Source: Lachnospiraceae bacterium
GTDB taxonomy: Bacteria > Bacillota > Clostridia > Lachnospirales > Lachnospiraceae
NCBI GenBank assembly: GCA_017399685.1
Contig: JAFQBM010000008.1
Span: forward strand, 1 to 64,000
Reading direction: 5' to 3'
Length of the DNA stretch: 64,000 nucleotides
Shown here: positions 55,424 to 62,567 of the stretch, in pieces
How positions within the stretch are numbered: position 1 is the first letter of the stretch
How the letters are laid out: every line of letters begins with the position of its first letter
Position numbers and translations under genes: made by a program
Notes under the pieces: model-generated
Database searches by the model: none
Seen by the model: the letters and a program-made list of their open reading frames with translations, nothing else
Told to the model about the DNA's origin: nothing

Positions 55424-55642
55424 TCATTTGTAAGATTTTGGCGTGTTTGTAAGTCCAATCATATAATCTGCTGATAAATTATAAAATCGACATAGTTTTA
55501 TCAAATCATCAATTTTAAGTTCTGCACGACCCGCTTCAATATGATTATATCCTTGTTGGGATTTATTAAGAAGTTTTCCGATTTCAGCCTGAGTCATATC
55601 TTTATCTTCACGAACATTTTTTAATCTATCTCGATAATTCAC
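55424..55642 (-). CDS. XRE family HTH regulator
   Basis: A 72-aa Cro/CI-type HTH: NVREDKDMTQAEIGKLLNKS, QQGYNHIEAGRAELK, LADYMIGLTN-like end. GTG start with AAGGAG upstream. Divergent from the small operon at 55755, with two operators between them. Confidence 0.88.
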   Translation of the reverse strand: MNYRDRLKNVREDKDMTQAEIGKLLNKSQQGYNHIEAGRAELKIDDLIKLCRFYNLSADYMIGLTNTPKSYK

Positions 55643-55682
55643 AGATTATCTCCTTTCCGAGTAATGCAAAATTATATTAACA

Positions 55683-55725
55683 TACTCATAATTTGAGTAT
55701 TGACAATTACTCAAAGATTGAGTAA
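55683..55725. promoter_or_regulatory. paired XRE operators
   Basis: TACTCA-TAATT-TGAGTA (55683-55699) and TTACTCA-AAGAT-TGAGTAA (55707-55725): two copies of one palindrome with 5-bp centres, 24 bp apart, in the divergent region. Flanking TATAAT boxes face outward on both sides. Probably bound by the XRE protein. Confidence 0.65.
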
Positions 55726-55754
55726 TCTATAATAAACAGAAGGGAGAATTATTT

Positions 55755-56168
55755 TTGTCAAAACGAAAGAAAAATATTCTGTTCAGTTTAACAGCATTAG
55801 TTGTAGGTTGTTTCTTGTATGTTTTTTTAAGAGAAAACACTTACGTTGGAAATATATTCGATAGTATCGAAAGTATTGAAAAAATGCGTCAAATGTTTTC
55901 GACTCAAATGAGTGATTTGTGCAAATTCTATTTACCTGATTTTTTGTGGGGGTTTTCTTTGAGTTGTGGGTTGATAGCGATATATGAGCCCAGTATAAAA
56001 GGAATTATTATTTGTGCAAGTGTTGCTTTTTTGTGCGGATGTATGTGGGAACTTCTACAGTATATTGGAGTGTTAAGTGGAACAGGTGATATTCATGACA
56101 TCATAATGTACTTTCTGGCAAGTGCAATATGCATTATTATTAATTTAAAGGAGACTAAAGAAAAATGA
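55755..56168 (+). CDS. small polytopic membrane protein, VanZ-like appearance
   Basis: A 137-aa protein with four helices and a polar GTGDIHDIIMYFLAS segment, reminiscent of VanZ-like/DUF2809-type proteins; no firm assignment. TTG start with AAGGGAG 8 nt upstream. Overlaps the next gene by 4 nt (ATGA), so it is co-translated with the DUF5067-like protein. Confidence 0.6.
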   Translation: MSKRKKNILFSLTALVVGCFLYVFLRENTYVGNIFDSIESIEKMRQMFSTQMSDLCKFYLPDFLWGFSLSCGLIAIYEPSIKGIIICASVAFLCGCMWELLQYIGVLSGTGDIHDIIMYFLASAICIIINLKETKEK

Positions 56169-56659
56169 AAAAAGTGAAAGTGTTATTGTCGGTTATGCTT
56201 GTTTTAATGTTTGCAATGTTTGCATTGGGAAGTGGTGAGGACACAAGCAAAGACCAAGGAACAGGTACTGTGGAGAGTGAAGAAGCGGATACCAATATCG
56301 GTGATTATACAGTGGAAATTCAAAGTTGTCGTTTGGCTAAGGACTATACGGGTAAGGATGTAGTTATTGTTAAATATCTTTATACAAATGTTTCTAATGA
56401 GGACGCGACAGCCTTCTATGTGACATTTGACGAAACCGTTTATCAAAATGGAGTTGGTTTAAATGAGTCCTATGTATTAGATGATAGTGCAAATTATAGT
56501 GCCGATAATCAGACTAAGGAAATTAAAAAAGGTGCCAGCTTGGAAGTGGAAGTGGCATATGAATTAAATGATACAACGACTGATATTGAAGTGGAAGTAA
56601 AAGAATTGTTTAGTTTTGATGATACAACAATTACCAAAACTTTCTCAATCGCTCAATAA
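56165..56659 (+). CDS. secreted DUF5067-like protein
   Basis: A 164-aa protein. N-terminal hydrophobic signal (VKVLLSVMLVLMFAMFALGSG, no lipobox Cys), an acidic linker, then a single Ig-like beta domain: NIGDYTVEIQSCRLAKDYTG, VVIVKYLYTNVS, IKKGASLEVEVAYEL. This matches DUF5067 domains found in surface proteins of Clostridia. Function unknown. Confidence 0.72.
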   Translation: MKKVKVLLSVMLVLMFAMFALGSGEDTSKDQGTGTVESEEADTNIGDYTVEIQSCRLAKDYTGKDVVIVKYLYTNVSNEDATAFYVTFDETVYQNGVGLNESYVLDDSANYSADNQTKEIKKGASLEVEVAYELNDTTTDIEVEVKELFSFDDTTITKTFSIAQ

Positions 56660-56712
56660 AAGTAAGTGCTATTATACCAGTTGATTAGAAAAAATTATTT
56701 TTTTTGATGTTA

Positions 56713-56741
56713 TTGACAATATTGTGACCATAACCTATATT
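56713..56741 (+). promoter_or_regulatory. antisense RNA promoter (locus 1)
   Basis: TTGACA, a 17-nt spacer and TATATT, directing a short rightward transcript into the 3' end of the leftward toxin-like gene. Confidence 0.7.
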
Positions 56742-56747
56742 ATAAAT

Positions 56748-56840
56748 GAAAACAATGCTACCGATAGACGGTTAGTCCTAAATTAGATAGTTACTTAAAA
56801 AAGTAATCGCCATCTTACCAGGACCGGCGATTACTTTTTT
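56748..56840 (+). ncRNA. putative antitoxin antisense RNA (locus 1)
   Basis: A transcript of about 93 nt from the promoter at 56713-56741 to the terminator AAAAAAGTAATCGCC/GGCGATTACTTTTTT (56797-56840). It is wholly antisense to the 3' end of the toxin-like mRNA, including its last codon and terminator. No ORF. This is the geometry of type I antitoxins such as RatA or SR4. Confidence 0.6.
56797..56840. terminator. shared bidirectional terminator (locus 1)
   Basis: A 15-bp perfect stem with T6 on both strands, serving the rightward antisense RNA and the leftward toxin-like mRNA. Confidence 0.88.
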
Positions 56841-56914
56841 GATTGATTAATTAACGCAATCAACAATGGTACAATAATTCCAATTATCGTAAGATTGATG
56901 ATAATAATCTCCAC
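56831..56914 (-). CDS. 27-aa hydrophobic peptide, type I toxin-like
   Basis: GTG start, product MEIIIINLTIIGIIVPLLIA then LINQSKK: one transmembrane helix with a polar, basic end, as in type I toxins. GGAAAGGAGG lies upstream but 13 nt away, so translation may be weak or structure-controlled. The mRNA likely begins near 57024 (TGC-TACACT extended -10 at 57036-57031). Its 5' leader (56991-57020) is complementary to its 3' end (56755-56779), and the leader holds a hairpin CGGAGG/CCTCCG. Confidence 0.55.
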   Translation of the reverse strand: MEIIIINLTIIGIIVPLLIALINQSKK

Positions 56915-57099
56915 TTATAAAGCGTTTCCTCCTTTCCGAAATTTTTGTTTCCAGATTCTATGTAATCGGAGGTCACAGTCCTCCGTAAGAAGGACTAACC
57001 GCCTACCATATATGGTAGCCTTGGGAATACAGTGTAGCATAAAAACGTTAGTCTTGAAAGTACTAAAAATATTTTTGTGAAAAGTGACTAAAGAAAAGG

Positions 57100-57240
57100 T
57101 CAGTAGTAAAATACGGTGTAACTCCTTTCATCTACAACAGACCATGTTGCAGTCAAAATGCTCAACACATATTTATTCTTATGTGTGCTGGCAAACTCCA
57201 TAATCCACGAAATAGTGGATTTCTCACTTTTTTCTTTCAC
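57100..57240 (-). pseudogene. N-terminal fragment of an ABC exporter
   Basis: GTG start with GAAGGAGG 8 nt upstream, reading KEKSEKSTISWIMEFASTHK then NKYVLSILTA, the standard front end of ABC exporter half-transporters. It then loses similarity and stops after 46 codons. The TetR gene lies upstream, as usual for such exporters. The rest of the gene is missing unless the NBD fragment at 54304-55314 is its remainder. Confidence 0.65.
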
Positions 57241-57274
57241 CTTTCATTCCTCCTTCACTGTTAAGTTATATATC

Positions 57275-57321
57275 AGGTAATTGCGAAACTATATTTTTTA
57301 ATGATTGTAATGCAATTACCT
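57275..57321. repeat. palindromic intergenic repeat, copy 2
   Basis: AGGTAATTGCGAAAC at the left and GCAATTACCT at the right: a 47-bp short form with a perfect 10-bp inverted repeat. Confidence 0.6.
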
Positions 57322-57376
57322 ATAAGTTAGCTATGATACAGGAGATATTATAATAGCTCCAAACATCCCGATTAAA

Positions 57377-57392
57377 GTTAGTTTTTACTAAC
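57377..57392. promoter_or_regulatory. GTTAG-N6-CTAAC palindrome (decayed exporter)
   Basis: GTTAGTTTTTACTAAC, 137 nt upstream of the exporter fragment start at 57240. Confidence 0.55.
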
Positions 57393-57456
57393 CACAAGTC
57401 AAAAATATAATAGAAAACACACATACGCATTTTCTATTATCACATAATGTAACACC

Positions 57457-58071
57457 CTATAAGCCCATAATTTTCGACCAGCCGGCAGTATAAAAACTTC
57501 TCAAATCTCTTATATACTCTTTCGCCTTTTCATAGGGAATATCATGTATAATCACTTCAAAGTAAGCCGAGAAAAAACCACTGATCAGCATATGCTCCAA
57601 ATACGGATCCACACTGTATGACTCATAGCCAAGTCCCTTTAATACCTCTGCATATGCATGGGTGGCTTCAATTTCAATCTCCACCATTTCATGTATCATG
57701 TTTTCGTAACGGGTACCTTCTGCACAGCAGAGAATCAGTTTAAAAGCATTAAAGTTCCCATAAGCATAATCCGTCATCCAGTCCATACAGTCCATGGAAT
57801 AATCACCCATACCATTAAGCTGCTCTTCGGGTGTCATATGGGTAAACGCCAGCTGTACTTCCTTATATTTCACTATAATCTTATCATATGTCTCACTTAC
57901 TAATGCGTCAAACAATTCTTCCTTGCTTTTATAGTAGCCATAGAAAGCTCCAGTAGTAACACCTGCTGTTTTAACAATATTCCGTAAAGATGCTGTCTTA
58001 AATCCTTTTTCCAAAAATTCAGTCTTTGCTGCATCGTGAATTAATTCCAGTGTTGTTTTTTCTTCTGACAA
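57457..58071 (-). CDS. TetR family regulator
   Basis: About 204 aa: HDAAKTEFLEKGFKTASLRN, then IVKTAGVTTGAFYGYYKSKE, and an all-helical ligand domain. The start is the TTG at 58071 with GAGAGGAG 7 nt upstream; the reading from 58107 begins inside the operator. It lies upstream of the decayed ABC exporter, its probable former target. Confidence 0.88.
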   Translation of the reverse strand: MSEEKTTLELIHDAAKTEFLEKGFKTASLRNIVKTAGVTTGAFYGYYKSKEELFDALVSETYDKIIVKYKEVQLAFTHMTPEEQLNGMGDYSMDCMDWMTDYAYGNFNAFKLILCCAEGTRYENMIHEMVEIEIEATHAYAEVLKGLGYESYSVDPYLEHMLISGFFSAYFEVIIHDIPYEKAKEYIRDLRSFYTAGWSKIMGL

Positions 58072-58088
58072 TTGAGTACTCCTCTCTG

Positions 58089-58141
58089 TAACAGTGTTAT
58101 ATAACACTGTTATATTAGCATAAAAAGAATTTTTCTGTCAA
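58089..58141 (-). promoter_or_regulatory. TetR promoter with 24-bp operator
   Basis: On the minus strand, TTGACA (58141-58136), an 18-nt spacer and TAATAT (58117-58112). A perfect 24-bp palindrome (58089-58112, half-site TAACAGTGTTAT) directly follows, so the gene is probably autorepressed. Confidence 0.8.
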
Positions 58142-58232
58142 TGCTCATTTTGAGATTATTTCCCAATAATATAATTTGACAATCACATTTTCTCCATTTC
58201 TTCCTTTGTTGTAATACCATTCTTTTTATCTC

Positions 58233-58871
58233 CTATCTCAATTCATGTATTTCAAAGCATTTTCCCCCTTGTTTGCGACTATATCTAAAATCAAAAAAAT
58301 CCCCACCCTCTGCAATTGTCTTGGTGCGAACTAATTTCATACCCATCATATCCACCAATACAAAATCCAGTTGACAAAGATGTTTCGCCAGTTCCGGACA
58401 GCCTTCATCCTGGCAAAGCTTACATACACCACATTCATGATAATCATACCCCAGGTCATAGTCCTCATTTCCTTCCAGAATATCAACCACCCAGTCATTT
58501 TCATATTTACGTTTATGACTTTCCTTAGACCACTGCATTCTGCCATGAAGCTTCTTTTCATCGAGGTAGCTTTCTGCATCACCCATCACTTTGTGAAAAA
58601 GCTTTGATGCATACAGACCATCTTTGAAAATCTCATAATTCTCCTGTGGAGACAGACCAGTCCCACGATTCAATGCTATAAAATATGCACCCATCATGTA
58701 TGCACTCATCATCCGGTTCTTCCCGATACCTTTTGTACGCAGGGCAATTTTCTTATATTCTGCCTTAATATTCTTAATTGTAGTGTTATCAAAACCTTTC
58801 TTTTTCAGTTCCTTTTTGCAGACACCATGATAAAATAATCCAAAAAGTCTGCAATCCATATTATATTTCAT
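58233..58871 (-). CDS. L-2-amino-thiazoline-4-carboxylate hydrolase-like protein
   Basis: A 212-aa protein. The C-terminal part has YHECGVCKLCQDEGCPELAK, LCQLDFVLVDMMGMKLVRTK and GGDFFDFRYSRKQ, matching the ATC hydrolase-like family, in which the Cys/Asp residues form the active site. In Pseudomonas the enzyme opens ATC on the way to cysteine; in Clostridia the substrate is unknown. AGGAGAG precedes the ATG. Confidence 0.75.
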   Translation of the reverse strand: MKYNMDCRLFGLFYHGVCKKELKKKGFDNTTIKNIKAEYKKIALRTKGIGKNRMMSAYMMGAYFIALNRGTGLSPQENYEIFKDGLYASKLFHKVMGDAESYLDEKKLHGRMQWSKESHKRKYENDWVVDILEGNEDYDLGYDYHECGVCKLCQDEGCPELAKHLCQLDFVLVDMMGMKLVRTKTIAEGGDFFDFRYSRKQGGKCFEIHELR

Positions 58872-58899
58872 TATTTTTCTCTCCTATTCTCTTTCTAAC

Positions 58900-59390
58900 T
58901 CACCCTACAATCAAAGCCGCAAATACTGCTACCAGTACAAAGGTTGGAATCCCTCTCAAAAAAGACTCTATATGTTTCTTTGGATTCTGATACATTTCCT
59001 TTTCCAAAACACAAGAAAAACGAATTTTTTTTTTGCGTGTCTCCACCATAAAAGGTCGATTACAACAAGGTCAAACAAATTTAATCCTTCTCCCAAAATC
59101 AAAAAATATATAAAAGCCGACTGAAATTCTGTAATATTCAAAATATCTTTTAACGCGATTCCAATAATAGAGAAAACAATCGTAAACATCAACACATTAG
59201 AAATAATCGCAATTAGCATAGAACTCTTTTTAGATATCAGACTGCCCAGAACAATATCTTCTTGAACTCTTTTTTGGACTTCGTCGGGATAAGAATGAAA
59301 ACTGCTCATATTCTTTTTATCTGTACCTGTTCCAAGATAACACATCATAAAAAATAAGAAATATAGTATAATAGCAACCAATAATTCCAT
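58900..59390 (-). pseudogene. membrane protein with frameshift in a poly-A tract
   Basis: Start at 59390 (GGAAAGGAG upstream), a helical membrane protein with DEVQKRVQEDI and DLLWWRHAKK. At an A10 run (T10 at 59025-59034 on the given strand) the frame leads to a stop at 58968 after 140 aa. One extra A or two fewer would open IRFSCVLEKEMYQNPKKHIE and a final helix FVLVAVFAALIVG ending at 58900. A diverged copy of that tail is at 60533-60602, showing it is the natural end. Confidence 0.65.
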
Positions 59391-59424
59391 ACTACATGCT
59401 CCTTTCCTATTCATCTAATATATC

Positions 59425-60081
59425 TTATATCAAATTTACAATTCCTATCAGCCCCAGCATTCCAAGTCCAAGACTCGGCATAATAATGCCCGGCAAATCA
59501 TAAAACCAATTATTCTTTAGCTTTCTAAGAGTAGCACCAATCAGAAAAAATACAATTGGATTCAATAAGACAAACCATTTTGGAACTGCTAAATATCCTG
59601 CAATAATTGCTATCACTACACATATGGATGGGACCATTAAAAACACATATGCAATCAAAAAAGGAGGCAAAATAGCTTTATAATATTCCTCCAAGGTTTT
59701 ATCTGCAAGGTTAAAATTGTTTTCTTCCATAATCTTTTTATAAATAATAGGTTGAATGCAAAGAACTGTATGAACAAAGAAGCCACCAATTACCCCTACA
59801 TATCCGCACACCGCCATAACAAAAGCCAGCGTGCTGTTAGCATATTTTATTTGATTAGCAAGTGAAAAAATTCCCAGTCCCAGCAGAATATCTCCTACCA
59901 TGGCAAAAAGTATAGATGTTCCGAATCTCCAATAAGGCATCTTTATCCAATTGCTGTCAATGTTACCAGAAGTACCAAGTTTCTTATTTCCTTTTCCTTT
60001 TAAATCAAATAACAAGTCACCAACACAACACAATAATCCTCCAACAAATCCTAATATCGAAAATATCATATTTATATCCAT
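59425..60081 (-). CDS. polytopic membrane protein of unknown function
   Basis: About 218 aa with six or seven helices; recognisable pieces are GDLLFDLKGKGNKKLG near the N-terminus and NNWFYDLPGIIMPSLGLG near the end. It resembles a DUF6796-like family, but I am not certain. The ATG at 60081 has GGAAAGGAA upstream. It lies just before the frameshifted membrane gene. Confidence 0.6.
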   Translation of the reverse strand: MDINMIFSILGFVGGLLCCVGDLLFDLKGKGNKKLGTSGNIDSNWIKMPYWRFGTSILFAMVGDILLGLGIFSLANQIKYANSTLAFVMAVCGYVGVIGGFFVHTVLCIQPIIYKKIMEENNFNLADKTLEEYYKAILPPFLIAYVFLMVPSICVVIAIIAGYLAVPKWFVLLNPIVFFLIGATLRKLKNNWFYDLPGIIMPSLGLGMLGLIGIVNLI

Positions 60082-60129
60082 ATCACGCTGTTCCTTTCCA
60101 TCTTTCATTCTGCTTAAATCAGTTTTTAG

Positions 60130-60423
60130 CTACTGGATAATCTCATCCTCTCCCCTTTTCCCTTCCTTCACAAATGTAAACATAGGATAGGCATGAAACA
60201 ATCCCGGTTCTACATGGATGATATAGTCTTCTACACCACATCTGATAAATGCTTTTTCATATTCCGGCGCCTCTGCTGCAAATATCTCATCTCCACCAAA
60301 ATACATAATAATCTTCGGAAAGCCTGTGTAATCATCTTCGTCTGCACATCCTAGCAGATACTGTGATAGTTTATTCTCAGGATTGTAGAACTTTGGAAAA
60401 GTTTTCATAGGAAGTACGAGCAA
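60130..60423 (-). pseudogene. C-terminal fragment of an alpha/beta hydrolase (esterase)
   Basis: About 97 codons carrying the end of an Aes-type esterase: catalytic-type Asp in YFGGDEIFAAEAPEYEKAF and His in EPGLFHAYPMF. The nucleophile Ser half and the oxyanion motif are gone. A short out-of-frame start (ATG with GGGAG) directly upstream suggests a deletion joined two pieces. Confidence 0.75.
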
Positions 60424-60532
60424 ATTCTTCGAAGGTTTCTTCCATTTTAACTCCCTCTTTCATCTTTTTTCTCACGATAGGTTTTAATATACTATATAAT
60501 ATGCTCATTTATATTTTCTCCATTTCCTTCTT

Positions 60533-60943
60533 CTAACCTACAATCAAAGCTGCAAACACCACTACTAGAGCAAATTTTGGAATCCCTCTTAAAAAGGAAG
60601 CGATTCTCAGCAATATCTGATACCACCTCAATATTTTCCTCAACCGTCAAATCCGGTATAAGATTATAAAACTGGAACACAAATCCTACATCCTCTTTTC
60701 GACATTGGGTAAGTTTATTTTTACTAAGCCCTGTAAGCTTTCTTCCACCAACCGTAAGTTCTCCCTTGTCAAGAGAATCCAGTCCTCCAAGCATATTTAA
60801 AAGTGTACTCTTACCCGAACCGGATGGACCTAAAATAAACAAATTTTTCCTTCCTCAAGTTCAAAAAAGGCATTGTCCAGTGCATATACTGCTGCCTCTC
60901 CCTGTCCATATTGTTTTACTGCGTTTTTCAGTGTAATAAACAT
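60533..60943 (-). pseudogene. ABC ATPase remnant, frameshifted and fused to another gene's tail
   Basis: Begins at 60943 (FITLKNAVKQYGQGEAAVYA), with a frameshift near 60850. The other frame continues with ILGPSGSGKSTLLNMLGGLD, QCRKEDVGFVFQFYNL and IEVVSDIAEN, as in MacB/LolD-type ATPases. The sequence then jumps into a copy of the tail of the membrane gene at 58900 (ASFLRGIPKFALVVVFAALI, TAG at 60533-60535). No signature motif or Walker B remains. Confidence 0.75.
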
Positions 60944-60979
60944 ATTTATCCCTTCCTTTCTCTTATCCGTATTCTTCCT

Positions 60980-61049
60980 GTTAGTTTTAACTAACTTACC
61001 ATTTTAAAATTAGTGCCGACTATCACGTTCAATATTAGTCAGCACTAAC
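60980..61049. promoter_or_regulatory. GTTAG-N6-CTAAC palindromes (decayed ABC ATPase)
   Basis: GTTAGTTTTAACTAAC (60980-60995) and ATTAGTCAGCACTAAC (61034-61049), with a weaker ATTAG-N6-CTATC (61009-61024) between. They lie upstream of the ABC remnant at 60943. The rest of 61050-61196 shows nothing clear. Confidence 0.6.
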
Positions 61050-61196
61050 CAATACATTATAATACTCTCATACAGATAATTTGTCAAACACTTTCACTTA
61101 CAATCCTGTTTCCATGTTGTTAGCAATCCGAAATTCCAACTGGGAGTGCAATTACAGATTGCCAACAACATAGAATAGATTTACCTCTTTTCCCAA

Positions 61197-61225
61197 TTGA
61201 ACATTTGTTCCATATATGTTACAAT
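61197..61225 (+). promoter_or_regulatory. toxin-like gene promoter (locus 2)
   Basis: TTGAAC (61197-61202), a 17-nt spacer and TACAAT (61220-61225). Confidence 0.7.
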
Positions 61226-61306
61226 GAAATTGTGTAATTGAAAAAGAAAGTGGATGCGAATTTCCGATATTTGATGCCCTCTAGTACATAAAGGAGGGTG
61301 ATGCCC

Positions 61307-61396
61307 ATGATAAGTTTAAGTGATGTACTTACACTTTTACTGGTAATTTTTGAGGCTCTGTCTTATATAGACAATCATAACAATAAAAAGAAATAG
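61307..61396 (+). CDS. 29-aa hydrophobic peptide, type I toxin-like
   Basis: Product MISLSDVLTLLLVIFEALSY then IDNHNNKKK: a short helix with a basic tail, like putative holin-like type I toxins of Firmicutes. AAAGGAGGG lies 9 nt upstream; an in-frame ATG at 61301 is too close to that site. The mRNA leader (TTTCCGAT at 61261-61268 and GCCCTC at 61276-61281) is complementary to its 3' part (61439-61453), as in type I toxin mRNAs held inactive by end pairing. Confidence 0.65.
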   Translation: MISLSDVLTLLLVIFEALSYIDNHNNKKK

Positions 61397-61475
61397 CATC
61401 CCACGTCCAAAGTAGATGCTATTCCTATAAGCTACACTGAGGGCAATCGGAAACTTCAATTCCGATAACCTTTCT
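61384..61475 (-). ncRNA. putative antitoxin antisense RNA (locus 2)
   Basis: The minus-strand promoter TTGAAA (61510-61505), a 17-nt spacer and TATAAT (61487-61482) gives a transcript from about 61475. It runs into the end of the toxin ORF and stops at the hairpin AATAGCATC/GATGCTATT (61392-61423) followed by TTTCTTTTT. Length about 90 nt. It has no ORF. Confidence 0.65.
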
Positions 61476-61481
61476 GATTAA

Positions 61482-61510
61482 ATTATACACTAGAGCCACT
61501 TGTTTTTCAA
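61482..61510 (-). promoter_or_regulatory. antisense RNA promoter (locus 2)
   Basis: TTGAAA-N17-TATAAT on the minus strand, near consensus, with no other gene to serve on that strand. Confidence 0.75.
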
Positions 61511-61561
61511 GTGGTTCTTTTTAGTTGCAAAGAAAACGAAAGAAAATATATTTATTTGCAT

Positions 61562-61600
61562 AAAAAACACCCTCCTTACTGGATATCCACTAAAGAGGGT
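61562..61600 (-). terminator. terminator after ZIP transporter
   Basis: On the minus strand ACCCTC...GAGGGT with an inner GTGGATATCC stem, followed by T6. Confidence 0.75.
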
Positions 61601-61611
61601 ACATATCAATC

Positions 61612-62388
61612 CTATCCCAGTGCCACATCCAGAATCATCATAATTAAAAATCCTACTGCAAAGCCAATCGTAGTGATATTGCTATGCTCTCCTTCAGAAG
61701 CTTCCGGTAAAAGTTCCTCCACCACCACATATATCATAGCCCCTGCCGCAAATGCCAGAAGATAGGGAAGTATTGGTTGTAATATTCCGGTTAAAAGAAT
61801 GGTAATTCCTGCTGCGATTGGCTCCACAATTCCTGACATCATTCCGTAGGAGAAGGCTTTTTTTCTTGTGATTCCTTCACTTCGAAGAGGTAATGAAATA
61901 ATAGCACCTTCCGGTATATTCTGGATAGCAATTCCCACAGACAGGGCGATGGCACCTGCAAGTGTAATAGTACTGTTCTCAGAAAGTAATCCAGCAAACA
62001 CAACACCTACCGCCATTCCTTCCGGAATATTATGTAGTGTTACTGCAAGGACAAGCATGGTTGTTTTTTTTAATGGTGCCGGAAGTCCTTCTGGCTTGTC
62101 GCTGTCTAAATGAATATGTGGTACAAGTTCATCCATCAAAAGTAAAAATCCTATTCCTAGTGCAAAACCTACCGCAGCCGGTAAAAATGCCAGTTTTCCC
62201 ATGTTCTCTGACATATCAATTGCCGGTATCAGCAACGACCATACAGATGCCGCCACCATAACACCGGATGCAAAGCCCAAAAGTGTTTTCTGTAAGAAAG
62301 GTTTTAATTCATGTTTCATTACAAACACACAGGCTGCACCTAAAAGAGTTCCAATAAAAGGAATGAAAATTCCGACGAATACATTCAT
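61612..62388 (-). CDS. ZIP family metal transporter
   Basis: A 258-aa, eight-helix protein. Metal-site motifs are VTLHNIPEGMAVG in helix 4 and AIQNIPEGAIISLPL in helix 5, with the acidic/His loop DELVPHIHLDSDKPEG. ZIP proteins import Zn, Fe or Mn. AAGGGGG precedes the ATG. Its neighbourhood (HMA-like protein, feo genes, metal-type palindromes) supports a metal-homeostasis role. Confidence 0.92.
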   Translation of the reverse strand: MNVFVGIFIPFIGTLLGAACVFVMKHELKPFLQKTLLGFASGVMVAASVWSLLIPAIDMSENMGKLAFLPAAVGFALGIGFLLLMDELVPHIHLDSDKPEGLPAPLKKTTMLVLAVTLHNIPEGMAVGVVFAGLLSENSTITLAGAIALSVGIAIQNIPEGAIISLPLRSEGITRKKAFSYGMMSGIVEPIAAGITILLTGILQPILPYLLAFAAGAMIYVVVEELLPEASEGEHSNITTIGFAVGFLIMMILDVALG

Positions 62389-62414
62389 AATATACCCCCT
62401 TTTTCATTATATTC

Positions 62415-62527
62415 AGGTATTTGCGAAACGTTCAAAAACTTATCTTAAGTGATGCAAAAGAAACAAGTGGGCGCAGACACGCTTTCGCAACACTTCCATA
62501 TAAAATATGCTAGTTTCGCAATTACCT
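62415..62527. repeat. palindromic intergenic repeat, copy 3
   Basis: Begins AGGTATTTGCGAAAC and ends GTTTCGCAATTACCT, 113 bp. It contains CAAAAACTTATCTTAAGTGA as in copy 1 and an inner GCTTTCGCAA. It lies between the ZIP start and the HMA-like stop. Confidence 0.7.
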
Positions 62528-62567
62528 GTTCATTACCATTTTCCTTCGTAACAGTTTCCAATCAATT

